In this document: positions 32,098 to 44,436 of the stretch, piece after piece
How positions within the stretch are numbered: position 1 is the stretch's first letter
How the letters are laid out: every line of letters begins with the position of its first letter
From: Kineosphaera limosa NBRC 100340
GTDB taxonomy: Bacteria > Actinomycetota > Actinomycetes > Actinomycetales > Dermatophilaceae
Length of the DNA: 64,000 bases
Assembly: GCF_000298215.1 (NCBI RefSeq)
Contig: NZ_BAHD01000029.1
Location: 1-64,000, forward strand
Reading direction: 5' to 3'
Program-made: the position numbers and the translations under genes
The notes under the pieces: generated by a model
What the model was told of the DNA's origin: nothing
The model's input: only the letters and a program-made list of their open reading frames with translations
Database searches by the model: none

Positions 32098-33126
32098 CTA
32101 AGCGAGGATGCGGACCCAGTTGGCGCCGTTGCCGATGGGCGCGGTGCCGTGGGAGGTGAGCGACCCGTCCGCCTCCACCGCGTACAGCTCGGCCTCCGTC
32201 GACTTCTCGCCGACGGCGATGAGGTAGGCGCCGTCGGCCGTGACGTTGAAGCCGCGCGGCTGGCGCTGCGTGGGCGTGAACCCAGCGACCTGCCCGAGGC
32301 GACCGTCGGCGTCCACGGCCACGCTCGCCAGCTCCGAGGAGCTGCGCTCGGAGGCGATGAGCCACGACCCGGCGCGGTGCAGGTCGGCGCCCCAGATGAG
32401 GTGCTCCTGCGTGGGATCGGCGCCGAACCGGCTGTGCCCCAGGCCGTGCCGCGGGTCGACGACCCCCACCGACTCGGCGACGGTCAAGGCGCCCGCGCCG
32501 CCGCGGGTCAGCCGGATGACCTCGCCCGAATACTCGGTGATCAGGTAGGCGTTCGGGCCGTCGACGATGAGATGCCGCGGGCCGGAACCCTGCGGCGCAG
32601 CGACGGTCGGCGGGTCCAGCGGCGTCAACGTGCCGTCGCCCGCCAGCGCGTACTGCGCCACGAGATCGTCGCCGAGTGCCACGAAGTAGGCGACCTCTCC
32701 CCCTCCGGACGGCGCGGCAACCACACAGTGCACATTGCGGTACTCGATGCGCGAGATCGGATCCCCCACCCCAAGATCGCCGCCCACGGGCCACGTCACG
32801 CCGAACCCGCCGCCGTACGAGGCACCCAACAGCAACGTCCCTCCGGAGGCCAGCGCCAGATAGGCCAGGGACGCCTCGACATCACGCCGCCCGACCTCCG
32901 TCAAAGCGCCGGTCGCCCGGTCCAGGCGCAGCGTCGCGACGCCCGGAGGGTCGCCCTTGTAGGCCGCGTAGACGAGGTCGCGTTCGGCGTCGACGGCGAA
33001 GGTGCCGCAGCCGGTCAAGCCCTGGGTGACGGTCAGCGGCTCCAGGTGCGGCCGGTCGCCGCGGTGCAGGCGCAGCGCGATGATGGAGTCGCTCTTGGCG
33101 GTGGCGATGAGAACGAGTTCACTCAC
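32098..33126 (-). CDS. 6-phosphogluconolactonase-like beta-propeller (YbhE/lactonase family)
   Basis: 342 residues built of repeated ~45-residue blades, with PQGSGPRHLIVDGPNAYLITEYSG and TPTQRQPRGFNVTADGAYLIAVGEKS marking the lactonase family. The enzyme hydrolyses 6-phosphogluconolactone or other sugar lactones in the cytoplasm; no signal peptide is present. The GTG start follows GGGGGT and is weak. No other pentose phosphate gene is nearby. Tandem with katG upstream but separated by a terminator. Confidence 0.88.
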   Translation of the reverse strand: MSELVLIATAKSDSIIALRLHRGDRPHLEPLTVTQGLTGCGTFAVDAERDLVYAAYKGDPPGVATLRLDRATGALTEVGRRDVEASLAYLALASGGTLLLGASYGGGFGVTWPVGGDLGVGDPISRIEYRNVHCVVAAPSGGGEVAYFVALGDDLVAQYALAGDGTLTPLDPPTVAAPQGSGPRHLIVDGPNAYLITEYSGEVIRLTRGGAGALTVAESVGVVDPRHGLGHSRFGADPTQEHLIWGADLHRAGSWLIASERSSSELASVAVDADGRLGQVAGFTPTQRQPRGFNVTADGAYLIAVGEKSTEAELYAVEADGSLTSHGTAPIGNGANWVRILA

Positions 33127-33156
33127 ACCCCCGACCCTACGGCCGAAGGCGACGAA

Positions 33157-33192
33157 CGAGGGGCCCGCAACCCAACGGCTGCGGACCCCTCG
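33157..33192 (-). terminator. Terminator downstream of katG
   Basis: Arms CGAGGGGCCCGCA and TGCGGACCCCTCG pair at 12 of 13 positions with a 10-base loop, 27 bases after the katG stop. It separates katG from the lactonase gene. Confidence 0.75.
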
Positions 33193-33218
33193 TCACGCCT
33201 AGGCGGAGGCGGCGATGC

Positions 33219-35507
<2,289 letters not shown>

Positions 35508-35584
35508 CTAGACACGACAATTCGTGCGGCCAGCGGAAGCCAGCCGGGGGTGGTTCGACACGAGTCTTGCGGCTAATCTGGATA

Positions 35585-35612
35585 AGATCAAGATCAGGCG
35601 GCGTCTTGATCT
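35585..35612. promoter_or_regulatory. Dyad upstream of katG
   Basis: AGATCAAGA and TCTTGATCT (9 bp, perfect) are separated by 10 bases, about 105 bases before the katG start and 30 bases beyond the end of the PhoD-like gene. The stretch is AT-richer than its surroundings. It could be a peroxide-sensing repressor site or simply the terminator of the upstream gene. Confidence 0.45.
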
Positions 35613-35641
35613 GAGACCGGCCGCCGCGCGCCAGGCTGCCC

Positions 35642-37417
35642 TTATCCCTGCCCCGTTGCCGACCCGGTCACGGCCCGTCCGCAGAGCGGGAGATCGGCCA
35701 CCCGGGCCAGGTGTTGGACGCCGTGGGAGTGCTCGGCCCGGTCGACCTCCAGCCTCGCGTCGCGCCCGTCGAAGACCAGCGTCATGACGCCGTTGGCGAA
35801 ATTCGGGCCGTAGTCGATGTTCCAGTCCAGGCCCGTGTCGGGCACGCCGACCCAGCGCGACATCCGGCGCAGCACCCCCAGGGGCAGCCGGTAGTCGACG
35901 ATCGAGTTGGCCCAACGCAGCGCCCGCGGCAGCGGATTGCGAAAGGGCGACATCGTCAGCTGCTCGATAACGGTGCCCGGGTGCTCGGTGTCGGCCAGGT
36001 AGGCCCGCGCGACATACGAGCAGTGCACGTCGCCGGAGAGGATGAGCACCCCGGCCGGCGGCTGCGGCGAGGCGACCACCTGCCGCAGCAGTTCGACGAA
36101 GTGGCCGAACGAGCGGCGGAAGGCGGCCCAGTGCTCGAGGTCGATGAACTGGCGCAGCCGCTCCCCGAGGATCGGCGCCAGCCGCCCGTGAGTGCCCTCG
36201 GCGACCGCCTCGTTCCACCCCTCCACGTGGTGGATGCCGCGCGGCAGCAGCACCGGCAGCGTGGACCCCAGCAGCAGGTGCGTGATCGTGCCGTGCTCGC
36301 GGCGCCCCAGCGCCTGCGCCTGCACCCAGTCCCACTCGTGGTCGTCGACCATCGCGCGCGGCCCGTTGGTCAGTTGCCGAGAGGCGCGGCAGTCGATGGC
36401 GACGAGCCGCACGATCCCGGCGTCGTCGTCGTCGGCGTCGCGAAAGTCGCGCACGAAGCTCCACCGGGTCGAGTCGATCTGCGCGTCCGCCGCCCAGGCG
36501 AACTCGTCGAGTTCTGCCGTGTGGGCCGCCTCGTCGCCGCCGGCGCGCAGGGCCGCGAACAGTTCGTCGCGGTCCAGGTAGGTCGGCGACAGATTGCCGA
36601 GGTGCTGGTAGATCCAGTACGAGCCGAACGCCCCGACGACTCGGTCGCGCCACCACGGCTCCTGCGTCACCCGCTCCCGCCAGGCCGCGGAGGTGTTCCA
36701 GTCGTCGCGCAGGTCATGGTCGTCGAGCAGCATGCACGAGGGCACGGTCGAGAGCAGCCAGCGCACCGGCTCCGGGGTCCAGCTCTCGTGGTACAGCCAG
36801 GTGTACTCCTCGAAGTCCCAGACCTCGCCGGCGACCTCCTCCCAGCCGCTCGGCACGGGATCGTGCGCGCTGCGCAGGCGGTCGACGAGCTCCGGAGACG
36901 GTTCGTCGGCGTAGATCTGGTCGCCCACCATGAACAGGGCGTCGGGCCAGCGCTCGTGCGGCGTGTGCCGCATGGTCTCGGCCAGGGCCGCGAGCGCGTC
37001 GGCACCGAACTCCGCCAGGCCCTCTTCGTCGAAGGGCGCGACGCGGCGGCACGAGCCGAACGCCAGGCGCAGCTTGCCGCCGACGAGGGTGCGGATGACG
37101 CTGGGCGGGCGGTTCGACTCGGGCTCGGGCCACACGGGCGTCTCGTCGAGGTGCACCCGGTAGGGCAGCACGCTGGCCGCCGGCAGGCCGCGGATCTGCA
37201 CCAGCGCGTAGTGGTGGCCGTGCACCGACCAGGTGTTCTCGGTGACGACCCGGTCCCGCGCTGAGCCCTCGGCATCCCCGGCGTCCGAACCGGTCGCCGG
37301 ATCCGGCTCGACGGTGACGGTCACGGTGCACGGCCGGTCGGTCTCGACCCAGATCGTCGCATCGTGCCGGTCCACGTAGCGCAGCACCGGGCCGAGCAGC
37401 AGGCGTGGGTCGCTCAT
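35642..37417 (-). CDS. PhoD-like phosphatase / phosphodiesterase
   Basis: 591 residues of the alkaline phosphatase D metallophosphatase family. An N-terminal fibronectin-like domain (1-105) precedes the metal-binding core: LRLAFGSCRR, FMVGDQIYADE, CMLLDDHDLRDDWN and ILSGDVHCSYVARA. The family uses calcium and iron to cleave phosphomonoesters or diesters. No Tat or Sec signal is visible, so it would be cytoplasmic, which is unusual for classic PhoD but common for the DUF7800-like subgroup. TAACCT seven bases before the ATG suggests a leaderless transcript. Fully solo gene. Confidence 0.9.
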   Translation of the reverse strand: MSDPRLLLGPVLRYVDRHDATIWVETDRPCTVTVTVEPDPATGSDAGDAEGSARDRVVTENTWSVHGHHYALVQIRGLPAASVLPYRVHLDETPVWPEPESNRPPSVIRTLVGGKLRLAFGSCRRVAPFDEEGLAEFGADALAALAETMRHTPHERWPDALFMVGDQIYADEPSPELVDRLRSAHDPVPSGWEEVAGEVWDFEEYTWLYHESWTPEPVRWLLSTVPSCMLLDDHDLRDDWNTSAAWRERVTQEPWWRDRVVGAFGSYWIYQHLGNLSPTYLDRDELFAALRAGGDEAAHTAELDEFAWAADAQIDSTRWSFVRDFRDADDDDAGIVRLVAIDCRASRQLTNGPRAMVDDHEWDWVQAQALGRREHGTITHLLLGSTLPVLLPRGIHHVEGWNEAVAEGTHGRLAPILGERLRQFIDLEHWAAFRRSFGHFVELLRQVVASPQPPAGVLILSGDVHCSYVARAYLADTEHPGTVIEQLTMSPFRNPLPRALRWANSIVDYRLPLGVLRRMSRWVGVPDTGLDWNIDYGPNFANGVMTLVFDGRDARLEVDRAEHSHGVQHLARVADLPLCGRAVTGSATGQG

Positions 37418-37535
37418 GGCCAGCAGGTTATGCCGCCCGGCTGACGCGCACCTGCCCGGCTGTGGGCAAGGGGCTGAAAGCGCCGCCGCACCCATCACTG
37501 GCAGGGGGCGCCGGCCAGTCGTGGCTGCGGGTCGG

Positions 37536-39077
37536 TCAGGTCCCGCAGAAGGTCACGTGCGCGGGCGCGTCGTCCGGAGCCGGCTCGGCCAGGTCGGCCA
37601 GGTCGGCTCGCTCGTCGAAGGGGCGGCGCACCGCGCTCAGCAGTCGCTCGAAGAGGGCGAGGTCGCCGTCGGTGGCGGCGGCCAGCGCCTCCTCGACGCG
37701 GTGGTTGCGCGGGATGTAGGCGGGGTTGATCCGGTTCATCGCGGCGGCGACCTCCACGGGCTCCCCCACCACCATGGCCGCCCGCCGCTGCGCCCAGGCG
37801 TCGAAGGCGGTCGGCTCGGCGAACAGGTCCCGGGCGGTGCCGGCCGCCAGCGCGCGAAAGAAGCCGGTGAAGTCGACGCGCTGCTCACGCAGCAATTCCA
37901 GGCAGTCCGCGATGAGCGCCCGCGGCTGCACCGCTCCGGCCGCGGCCACCGCATCGGCATCGGACTCCGACTCAGCCGCAGACTCCGGCTCCGGGAGGCC
38001 CAGCTTGGCGGCCAGGATCGCGGTGACGGCCGCGTCGTAGCGGCGGGCGAACCCCGACAGCGCATCGGTGGCCCGGTCGACGGCTGTGTCGGGGTCGGGG
38101 TGCAACAGCGGCAGCAGGGTCTCGGCGAAGCGGGCGAGGTTCCACTGGGCGATGCCGGGCTGGTTGCCGTAGGCGTATCGGCCGCCGTGGTCGATGGAGC
38201 TGAAGACGGTGGCGGGATCGTAGGCGTCGAGAAAGGCGCAGGGTCCGTAGTCGATGGTCTGGCCGCTGATCGTCATGTTGTCGGTGTTCATGACGCCGTG
38301 GATGAAACCGACCGACATCCATTGGGCGAGCAGCTGCGCCTGTGCGCCGGCCACCGCCTCCAGGAGCGCGAGGTAGGGGTTGCCGGGATCGCCGAGGTTG
38401 TCGGGGCCGTGCGCGTCGGTCGTGATCGCCGGGTAGTGGCGGGCGATCGCATAGTCGGCCAGGCGGCGCACGAGGTCGGGCCCGCCGTTGGCGGCGGCGA
38501 ATTGGAAAGTGCCGACGCGCAGGTGGCTGGCGGCGACCCGGCAGAGCACGGCGCCGGGCAGGTAGCCCTCCTCGCGCATGACGCGCTCACCGGTGGCCAC
38601 GACCGACAGGGCGCGGGTCGTGGGGATGCCTAGGGCGTGCATCGCCTCACCCATGAGGTATTCGCGCAGCATCGGCCCGAGCACCGCCTTGCCGTCGCCG
38701 CCCCGCGCGAACGGGGTGCGCCCGGAGCCCTTGAGGTGCAGGTCGCGGCGCTGACCGTCGGTATCGAGCAGCTCCCCCAGCAGCAGCGCCCGCCCGTCCC
38801 CCAGTCGCGGGGAGTAGCCGCCGAACTGATGGCCGGCGTAGACCTGCGCGACCGTCGGCACGCTCTGGGGCACCTGCCCGAGCAGAAACTCCAGGCCGTC
38901 CGGGCCGGCCAGCCATGCCGGGTCCAGGCCCACTTCGACGGCCAGGTCGTCGTTGAGCACCTGCAGCGTCGGGTCGGGCGCCGGCGCGGCCCGCCACGCC
39001 AGGCTCAACTCCGGGACAGCCTGCGCATAGCCCTGCTCGAGGTGCACCGGCAGCAACGGGATCGGCGGCTGGCTCAT
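37536..39077 (-). CDS. selO: Protein adenylyltransferase SelO
   Basis: 513 residues of the pseudokinase-fold YdiU/SelO family, which transfers AMP from ATP to protein hydroxyls and responds to oxidative stress. Visible are [13 protein letters not shown], the loop [17 protein letters not shown], the metal-binding [11 protein letters not shown] and the [13 protein letters not shown] block. The C-terminus ends FCGT; this cysteine replaces the selenocysteine of animal SelO. A Ser/Glu/Asp-rich insert (~365-390) lies before the C-terminal helical part. No ribosome binding site is clear; TAGCCT 8 bases before the ATG hints at a leaderless start. Confidence 0.94.
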   Translation of the reverse strand: MSQPPIPLLPVHLEQGYAQAVPELSLAWRAAPAPDPTLQVLNDDLAVEVGLDPAWLAGPDGLEFLLGQVPQSVPTVAQVYAGHQFGGYSPRLGDGRALLLGELLDTDGQRRDLHLKGSGRTPFARGGDGKAVLGPMLREYLMGEAMHALGIPTTRALSVVATGERVMREEGYLPGAVLCRVAASHLRVGTFQFAAANGGPDLVRRLADYAIARHYPAITTDAHGPDNLGDPGNPYLALLEAVAGAQAQLLAQWMSVGFIHGVMNTDNMTISGQTIDYGPCAFLDAYDPATVFSSIDHGGRYAYGNQPGIAQWNLARFAETLLPLLHPDPDTAVDRATDALSGFARRYDAAVTAILAAKLGLPEPESAAESESDADAVAAAGAVQPRALIADCLELLREQRVDFTGFFRALAAGTARDLFAEPTAFDAWAQRRAAMVVGEPVEVAAAMNRINPAYIPRNHRVEEALAAATDGDLALFERLLSAVRRPFDERADLADLAEPAPDDAPAHVTFCGT

Positions 39078-39241
39078 GCGTCCCGAGGCTACGTCGGCCC
39101 GCCACTCGCCCGCCACCGCACGGTCGCCGGGCAGTGATCTGCGGTGCTCGCGGGTTGATCGGCGGCAATCGGGAGTGATCGGCGGCGCTCGGGTGTAGTA
39201 ACGGCCCGGTGACTGCCCCGGGCCAGCCCGGGCCAGCCGGC

Positions 39242-40201
39242 TCAGCCTTCGCCGAGCCCGTGCCGTGCGGAGTATTCGAGCACCCCCTGGGCCGCGGCGG
39301 CGTCGGTGGCCAGGTGGGTGACGTAGCCGGCCGCGAGGGCGACGGCGAGCGCGCGCACCTTGCTGCGGCCGCCGGCGATGCAGACCCGCCGCTCGGTGCG
39401 GCGCAGATCGGCGAGCGGCACGGCGACGGTGCGGGCGTCGAGGTCGGGCAGGCAGATCTGGCCGGTGTCGTCGTAGAAGCGGGAGCAGATGTCGCCGGCG
39501 GCACGGCGAAGCAGGTGCTCGCGCTCGGCCGGGCTGAAGTAGTCGAGGGTGAAGAGCGTCGCGTCGAGGGCGATGGGGCCGACGGTGAAGGCGGCCATCG
39601 AGGTGCGCCGGCCGAGCTGGAGGACGGCCTGGACCTGGCGCTCGGCCTCCAGGGCGCGCATCGTCTCGACCCGCTCGAGGTAGACGGGCAGGTGGAGCGT
39701 GCGGGGGTAGGCGTTGAAGGCGGCGCAGAAGAGCGACATCGTCTCGTACTCGCGGGTGCGCTTGGGCTGCAGCGGGACTCCGCCCTTGAGCTCGACGATC
39801 TCGACGTCGTCGCGGGTCGTCGGCTGCAGGTGTCGGCCGACGGCCCACATCGTCTCGCCCCAGGAGAGTCCGAGGAGTTCGCCGTCGCGCACGAGGTCCT
39901 CGAGGAGCCCGGCGCCGACGCGGCCGAGTTCCTCCAGGGGCCCGACCGGGTCGGCGGGCCCGGAGGCGACCCGCACCTCCTCCAGACCGAAGCGCTCGGC
40001 GAGCTGGTCGCCGAGGTCGGAGGTCACCTCGCGGGGGTCGTGCACGTCGATCGTCACGTACCGCAGGTCCTTGGCCGTCTGGATGAGCTTGGAGACGGTA
40101 GGCCGGGAGACCCCGAGCCGGCGCGCGACGTCGCCCTGGGACAGGCCGCCGAGGTAGTAGAGCTTGGCGGCGTCGAGGGCCTGCTCCTGGCGCGGCTCCA
40201 T
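39242..40201 (-). CDS. SorC/DeoR-type sugar-binding transcriptional regulator of nucleoside catabolism
   Basis: 319 residues. The N-terminal helix-turn-helix reads [25 protein letters not shown], followed by a phosphosugar-binding domain ([30 protein letters not shown]) as in Bacillus DeoR, which binds deoxyribose-5-phosphate. AAGGGACAGG precedes the ATG at 40201. It is divergent from deoC, so it very likely represses the deo operon through the dyads at 40305-40387. Not the unrelated E. coli DeoR fold. Confidence 0.93.
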   Translation of the reverse strand: MEPRQEQALDAAKLYYLGGLSQGDVARRLGVSRPTVSKLIQTAKDLRYVTIDVHDPREVTSDLGDQLAERFGLEEVRVASGPADPVGPLEELGRVGAGLLEDLVRDGELLGLSWGETMWAVGRHLQPTTRDDVEIVELKGGVPLQPKRTREYETMSLFCAAFNAYPRTLHLPVYLERVETMRALEAERQVQAVLQLGRRTSMAAFTVGPIALDATLFTLDYFSPAEREHLLRRAAGDICSRFYDDTGQICLPDLDARTVAVPLADLRRTERRVCIAGGRSKVRALAVALAAGYVTHLATDAAAAQGVLEYSARHGLGEG

Positions 40202-40304
40202 GTCCTGTCCCTTCGTCACGGGGGCGATTCGGCCGGGTCTCACGTGATGTCGGCCGGTGCGGTAGGGGGTCGCCTTCGGGCCATTGGTCCCCTCTCGAAC
40301 TTTT

Positions 40305-40323
40305 GTCAATCTAGCTCATTGAC
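40305..40323. promoter_or_regulatory. Operator dyad O1 of the deo operon
   Basis: GTCAAT and ATTGAC flank a 7-base spacer, a perfect dyad overlapping the -35 box of the deoC promoter. It is placed for repression by the divergent SorC-type regulator and possibly for its autoregulation. Confidence 0.6.
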
Positions 40324-40347
40324 GTTCGTGCCATGACGCCCTTAGAG
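40319..40347 (+). promoter_or_regulatory. Promoter of the deoC operon
   Basis: TTGACG (40319-40324) and TTAGAG (40342-40347) are exactly 17 bases apart, so transcription should start near 40354. The -35 box lies inside the O1 dyad. Confidence 0.65.
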
Positions 40348-40357
40348 TGAAGGCACA

Positions 40358-40387
40358 TTCGTTCGCACGGCAGGGAACGAACGTTCC
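40358..40387. promoter_or_regulatory. Operator dyads downstream of the deoC promoter
   Basis: TTCGTTC and GAACGAA (40358-40381, 10-base spacer) overlap a second dyad GGAACG-AA-CGTTCC (40374-40387). Both lie in the first 35 transcribed bases, where a bound repressor would block elongation. Confidence 0.5.
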
Positions 40388-40434
40388 GGATTTGGAGCGT
40401 CGCCTCGCCGCGCACCCTCTGGAAGGATCCCTGC

Positions 40435-41088
40435 ATGTCTCGCCGCGCCGACGTCGCCCAGCTCATCGACCACACCCTCCTCAAGCCCGAGAGCACGCGC
40501 GCCGACGTCGAGCGACTCGTCGCCGAGGCCGCGGAGCTCGGCACCTACTCGGTGTGCGTCTCGCCGAACATGCTGCCGCTGACCGACAACCGCGGCCTCA
40601 AGGTCGCGACCGTGTGCGGCTTTCCCTCCGGCGCTCACAAGGCCCAGGTCAAGGCGGCCGAGGCGGCGCAGTCGGTGCGCGACGGCGCCGACGAGATCGA
40701 CATGGTCATCGACATCGCGCAGCTGAAGTCCGGCGACGTCGCCGGCACCGAGGCCGAGATCCGCGCGGTCCGCGAGGCCGCCCCCGCGCCGACCGTGCTC
40801 AAGGTCATCATCGAGTCCGCGCTCCTGACCGACGACGAGATCGTCGCGGCCTGCCGCGCGAGCGAGGCCGCGGGCGCCGACTTCGTCAAGACCTCGACCG
40901 GCATGAACCCGGCCGGCGGCGCGAGCGTCCACGCCGTCGAGCTCATGGCGCAGACCGTGGGTGGCCGCCTCGGCGTCAAGGCCTCCGGCGGCGTCCGCAC
41001 CGGCGAAGACGCCGAGGCGATGATCGCCGCGGGCGCCACCCGCCTCGGCGTCTCCGGCTCGCGCGCGCTGCTCGAGGGCCTGAAGTGA
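40435..41088 (+). CDS. deoC: Deoxyribose-phosphate aldolase
   Basis: 217 residues. It splits 2-deoxyribose-5-phosphate to acetaldehyde and glyceraldehyde-3-phosphate. The Schiff-base lysine is K152 (FVKTSTG), the proton-relay lysine K182 (VKASGGVRT) and the conserved Asp D89 (DEIDMV). GGAAGG lies before the ATG. First gene of the nucleoside catabolism operon; its stop overlaps the mutase start by four bases. Confidence 0.97.
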   Translation: MSRRADVAQLIDHTLLKPESTRADVERLVAEAAELGTYSVCVSPNMLPLTDNRGLKVATVCGFPSGAHKAQVKAAEAAQSVRDGADEIDMVIDIAQLKSGDVAGTEAEIRAVREAAPAPTVLKVIIESALLTDDEIVAACRASEAAGADFVKTSTGMNPAGGASVHAVELMAQTVGGRLGVKASGGVRTGEDAEAMIAAGATRLGVSGSRALLEGLK

Positions 41089-42770
41089 ACACCGACGTCA
41101 GCGCCGACGTCGTGACCCAGGCCCGCGAATGGGCCGCGCACGACCCCGACGAGGCTTCGCGCACGCAGCTGCTGGCCCTCGTCGACGCCGCCGCCGCCGA
41201 TGAGGCCGCGGCCGCCGATCTCGCCTCCCGCTTCGTCGGGCCGCTCACCTTCGGCACCGCGGGCCTGCGCGGCGCGGTCGGCCCGGGCGAGTCGCGGATG
41301 AACGTCGCGGTCGTCACCCGCGCCACCGCCGGGCTGGCCGCCTACCTCGACGGCGCCCTCGACCAGCCGGCCCGGGTCGTCGTCGGGTGCGACGCTCGGC
41401 ACGGCTCCGACGCCTTCTACGACGCGACGACCCAGGTGCTCTCGGGCGCCGGCGCGCAGGTCATCGCCCTGCCCCGGCAGCTCCCGACGCCCCTGACCGC
41501 GTATGCCGTGCGCGCGCTCGACGCGGACGCCGGCGTCATGGTGACGGCCTCGCACAACCCCCCGGCCGACAACGGCTACAAGGTCTACCTGGGTCGCGCC
41601 CTCGGTGGCGAGGACGGCGTCGGCGTGCAGATCGTGCCGCCGGTCGACGGGCTCATCGCCGCCCAGATCGCGGCGGCCCCGCCGGCCGACGAGGTCGCCC
41701 GCTCCGCGGCGAACGTCACCCCCGCCCCGGCCGACCTCGTCGACCGCTACGTCGCGCGGACCGCGGGCCTGCGCGGGCGCACCGAGGCCTCGAACACCCG
41801 CATCGTCCTCACGCCGATGCATGGCGTCGGCGGAGCGACGGCCCTGCAGGTGCTCGCCGCGGCCGGCTTCGGCGACGTCCACGTCGTCGCTCAGCAGCAG
41901 CAGCCCGACCCGGACTTCTCGACGGTGCCCTTCCCGAACCCCGAGGAACCCGGCGCGATCGACCTCGCCCTGGCCCTGGCCCGCGACGTCGACGCCGACG
42001 TCGTCATCGCCCTCGACCCCGACGCCGACCGGTGCTCGGTCGCCATCCCGGAGCGCGACGGCACGTGGCGTCAGCTCAGCGGCGACGAGGTCGGCTGGCT
42101 GCTCGGCGAGCAGGCCGCGACCGACCCGACCCGCTCCGGCGACACCCTCGCGTGCTCCCTCGTGTCCTCCCGGCTCCTCGGGCGGATCGCCGAGCATCAC
42201 GGCCTGCGGGGCGCGACGACGCTCACCGGCTTCAAGTGGATCGCCCGCGCGCCCGGCATCCGGTTCGGCTACGAGGAGGCGATCGGCTACTGCACCGATC
42301 CCGAGTCGGTCAAGGACAAGGACGGCATCTCGGCGATGCTGCGCGTCGCGACGCTTGTCGACGACCTGGCCCGCGACGGGCGCACGATCCCGGACGCGCT
42401 CGACGACCTCGCCCGCACCCACGGACTCTTCGCCACGGCGCCGCTCAGCTTCCGCGTCGATGACCTGTCGATCATCACCGACGCGATGGCCCGCCTCCGG
42501 GCCGCCGACGTCACGGAGCTCGCCGGTTCGCCGGTCGCCTCCGTCACCGACCTGGCCCACGGCTCGCCCGAGCTGCCGGCCACCGACGCGATCATCCTCA
42601 CCACCCAAGCCGACGACCGCGTCATCGTCCGCCCGTCTGGCACCGAGCCCAAGCTCAAGTGCTACCTCGAGGTCGTCGTGCCCGTGCCGGGCTCCGACAT
42701 TCCGCGCGGCGTCGCGCAGGAGCGCCTACGCCGCCTCGGCGCCGACATCACCGCCGTGCTCGGGCTCTGA
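41085..42770 (+). CDS. Phospho-sugar mutase, probably phosphopentomutase
   Basis: 561 residues of the alpha-D-phosphohexomutase superfamily. The active serine is in VTASHNPP, the metal loop is [10 protein letters not shown], the sugar loop is FGYEEAIGY and the phosphate loop is [13 protein letters not shown]2-like members interconvert deoxyribose-1- and -5-phosphate. Its place between deoC and a purine nucleoside phosphorylase supports that role over glucose phosphomutase. GTG start inside GTGA at the deoC stop. Confidence 0.94.
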   Translation: MNTDVSADVVTQAREWAAHDPDEASRTQLLALVDAAAADEAAAADLASRFVGPLTFGTAGLRGAVGPGESRMNVAVVTRATAGLAAYLDGALDQPARVVVGCDARHGSDAFYDATTQVLSGAGAQVIALPRQLPTPLTAYAVRALDADAGVMVTASHNPPADNGYKVYLGRALGGEDGVGVQIVPPVDGLIAAQIAAAPPADEVARSAANVTPAPADLVDRYVARTAGLRGRTEASNTRIVLTPMHGVGGATALQVLAAAGFGDVHVVAQQQQPDPDFSTVPFPNPEEPGAIDLALALARDVDADVVIALDPDADRCSVAIPERDGTWRQLSGDEVGWLLGEQAATDPTRSGDTLACSLVSSRLLGRIAEHHGLRGATTLTGFKWIARAPGIRFGYEEAIGYCTDPESVKDKDGISAMLRVATLVDDLARDGRTIPDALDDLARTHGLFATAPLSFRVDDLSIITDAMARLRAADVTELAGSPVASVTDLAHGSPELPATDAIILTTQADDRVIVRPSGTEPKLKCYLEVVVPVPGSDIPRGVAQERLRRLGADITAVLGL

Positions 42771-42902
42771 GCCCACCTCTCTGAGCCGCCTTTCCACCCC
42801 ACCGGACGTCACTCGCGCGGGGCGGGAGCCTTCCCTGACTGGATCGCTCCCGCTGCCGGGCCGATGCGCCCTGCCCACTTTCACCAGATCGGATTACGCG
42901 TC

Positions 42903-44342
42903 ATGTCTTCTTCGCCCGCCCCCGGCAACGGTGCCGCGACCGCGGTCCCCGTCGCCGATGTGCCCAACCCCAAGCGCGCTGTGCCCGTGCTCCTGGGCAT
43001 GTTCATCTTCTGCCTCGTCGTCGACTCGGCGTTCCGTTTCACGTCCAAGCCGATCGCCGACGACCTCGGCCTGTCGGTCACCACGGTCAGCCTCCAGACC
43101 ACCCTCGGCGGCATCATCATCGGGGTCGGCGCCGTCGTCTTCGCGACGCTGTCGGACTCCATCAGCATGCGGAAACTGCTGCTCGGCGCCATCGGCATGA
43201 TCTGCGTCGGCTCACTCATCGGCTTCTTCTTCAGCTCCTCCTGGCCGATGATCCTCACCGGCCGAATCATCCAGACCAGCGGGCTCGCAGCCGCGGAGAC
43301 CCTCTACGTCGTCTACGTGACGAAGTACCTGCCGAAGGAAGACCAGCGCACCTACCTCGGCTTCTCCACCGCCGCCTTCCAGCTGGCCATGCTCATCGGC
43401 ATCGTCACGACCGGCTTCATCTCGACCTACGTCAGCTGGACCGCGCTCTTCCTCGTGCCCCTGCTGTGCCTGCTTGCCGTGCCAGCCGTCCTCAAGACGA
43501 TCCCGGACCACCAGCTCGCCGGCTCCCGGCTCGACGTCTTCGGCATCGTCCTCGTCGCGATCGTCGCGACCGGCACCATGCTCTTCCTGCAGGACTTCAA
43601 CTGGCTGTTCCTCGCGCCGGCCGCCGTCGGAGTCGGTCTGCTGTGGTGGCACATCCGCACGCACCACGACGCCCTGGTCGACCGGGCTTTCTTCGCCGAC
43701 CTGCGCTACCCGAGCACGCTGGTCGTCGTGTTCTTCCTGTACGCCGTGCAGTTCGCCTACATCTTCGCGTTCCCGTTCCTCATCACCGAGCTGTACGGCA
43801 TGTCCTTCGACACCATCTCGCTGCTGACCGTGCCCGGCTACGTCTGTGCCGTCATCGTCGGGTCCCTCAGCGGCAAGATCGGTGAGCGCCTCTCGATGCG
43901 CGCCACCATCACGCTGGCCGTCGGGCTCATCATCGTCGCGCTCGTTGTCCCGGCCGTCTTCGTCACGACCTCGGTGATCCCCTTCGTGCTCTCGCTCGTC
44001 GTCTTCTCCTCGGGCTTCGCGCTGCTCTACGCCCCGCTGGTGGCCACCGCGATCCGCGACATCACGCCCGTGCGCTCCGGCGTGGCCATCGGCTTCTACA
44101 ACCTCATGATCAGCATCGCCGTCTCGGTCGGCATCGCCTACACCGCCAAGCTGCTGGACCTCAAGCCGGCGCTGTTCGACGCGATCATCACCGCCCCGGA
44201 GGGCTTCAGCAAGAGCTTCTCCAACTCGCTCCTCCTCATCGCCGTCGTGGCGCTCATCGGGCTCATCATCTACCGGGCCGCCGCAGCCGTCTTGGCTCGG
44301 GACGACCAGCGCGCCGGACGCGAGTCCGCGCTGGGCAGCTGA
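42903..44342 (+). CDS. MFS transporter, probable nucleoside permease
   Basis: 479 residues, twelve to fourteen hydrophobic helices. The loop between helices 2 and 3 (ATLSDSISMRKLLLG) and GLAAAETLYVVYVTKYLPKEDQR match drug/solute antiporters of the DHA2-like branch. The conserved MFS arginine/aspartate motif A is degenerate. By position in the deo operon it most likely brings in nucleosides, though members of this branch often export drugs. The ATG at 42903 begins the conserved part. A CACACCC-type tandem repeat follows before the next gene. Confidence 0.92.
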   Translation: MSSSPAPGNGAATAVPVADVPNPKRAVPVLLGMFIFCLVVDSAFRFTSKPIADDLGLSVTTVSLQTTLGGIIIGVGAVVFATLSDSISMRKLLLGAIGMICVGSLIGFFFSSSWPMILTGRIIQTSGLAAAETLYVVYVTKYLPKEDQRTYLGFSTAAFQLAMLIGIVTTGFISTYVSWTALFLVPLLCLLAVPAVLKTIPDHQLAGSRLDVFGIVLVAIVATGTMLFLQDFNWLFLAPAAVGVGLLWWHIRTHHDALVDRAFFADLRYPSTLVVVFFLYAVQFAYIFAFPFLITELYGMSFDTISLLTVPGYVCAVIVGSLSGKIGERLSMRATITLAVGLIIVALVVPAVFVTTSVIPFVLSLVVFSSGFALLYAPLVATAIRDITPVRSGVAIGFYNLMISIAVSVGIAYTAKLLDLKPALFDAIITAPEGFSKSFSNSLLLIAVVALIGLIIYRAAAAVLARDDQRAGRESALGS

Positions 44343-44363
44343 CCCCGGACCGCGTACCCGCCT

Positions 44364-44418
44364 CCACACCCACACCCCACACCCACACCCCACACCCCAC
44401 ACCCCACACCCCACACCC
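44364..44418 (+). repeat. ACACCCC simple sequence repeat before the phosphorylase gene
   Basis: About 55 bases of C- and A-only sequence with ACACCCC units (five uninterrupted at the right end, with shortened ACACCC units to the left). It lies between the permease stop and the ribosome binding site of the phosphorylase gene. Tracts like this slip easily, so the copy number may vary between cells. Confidence 0.93.
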
Positions 44419-44436
44419 TCGAAAAGGATGAACACC

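Noticed and set aside
44364-44418. A CRISPR leader or protein-coding repeat
   Set aside because: It is a plain C/A heptanucleotide tract with no spacers and lies between two annotated genes.
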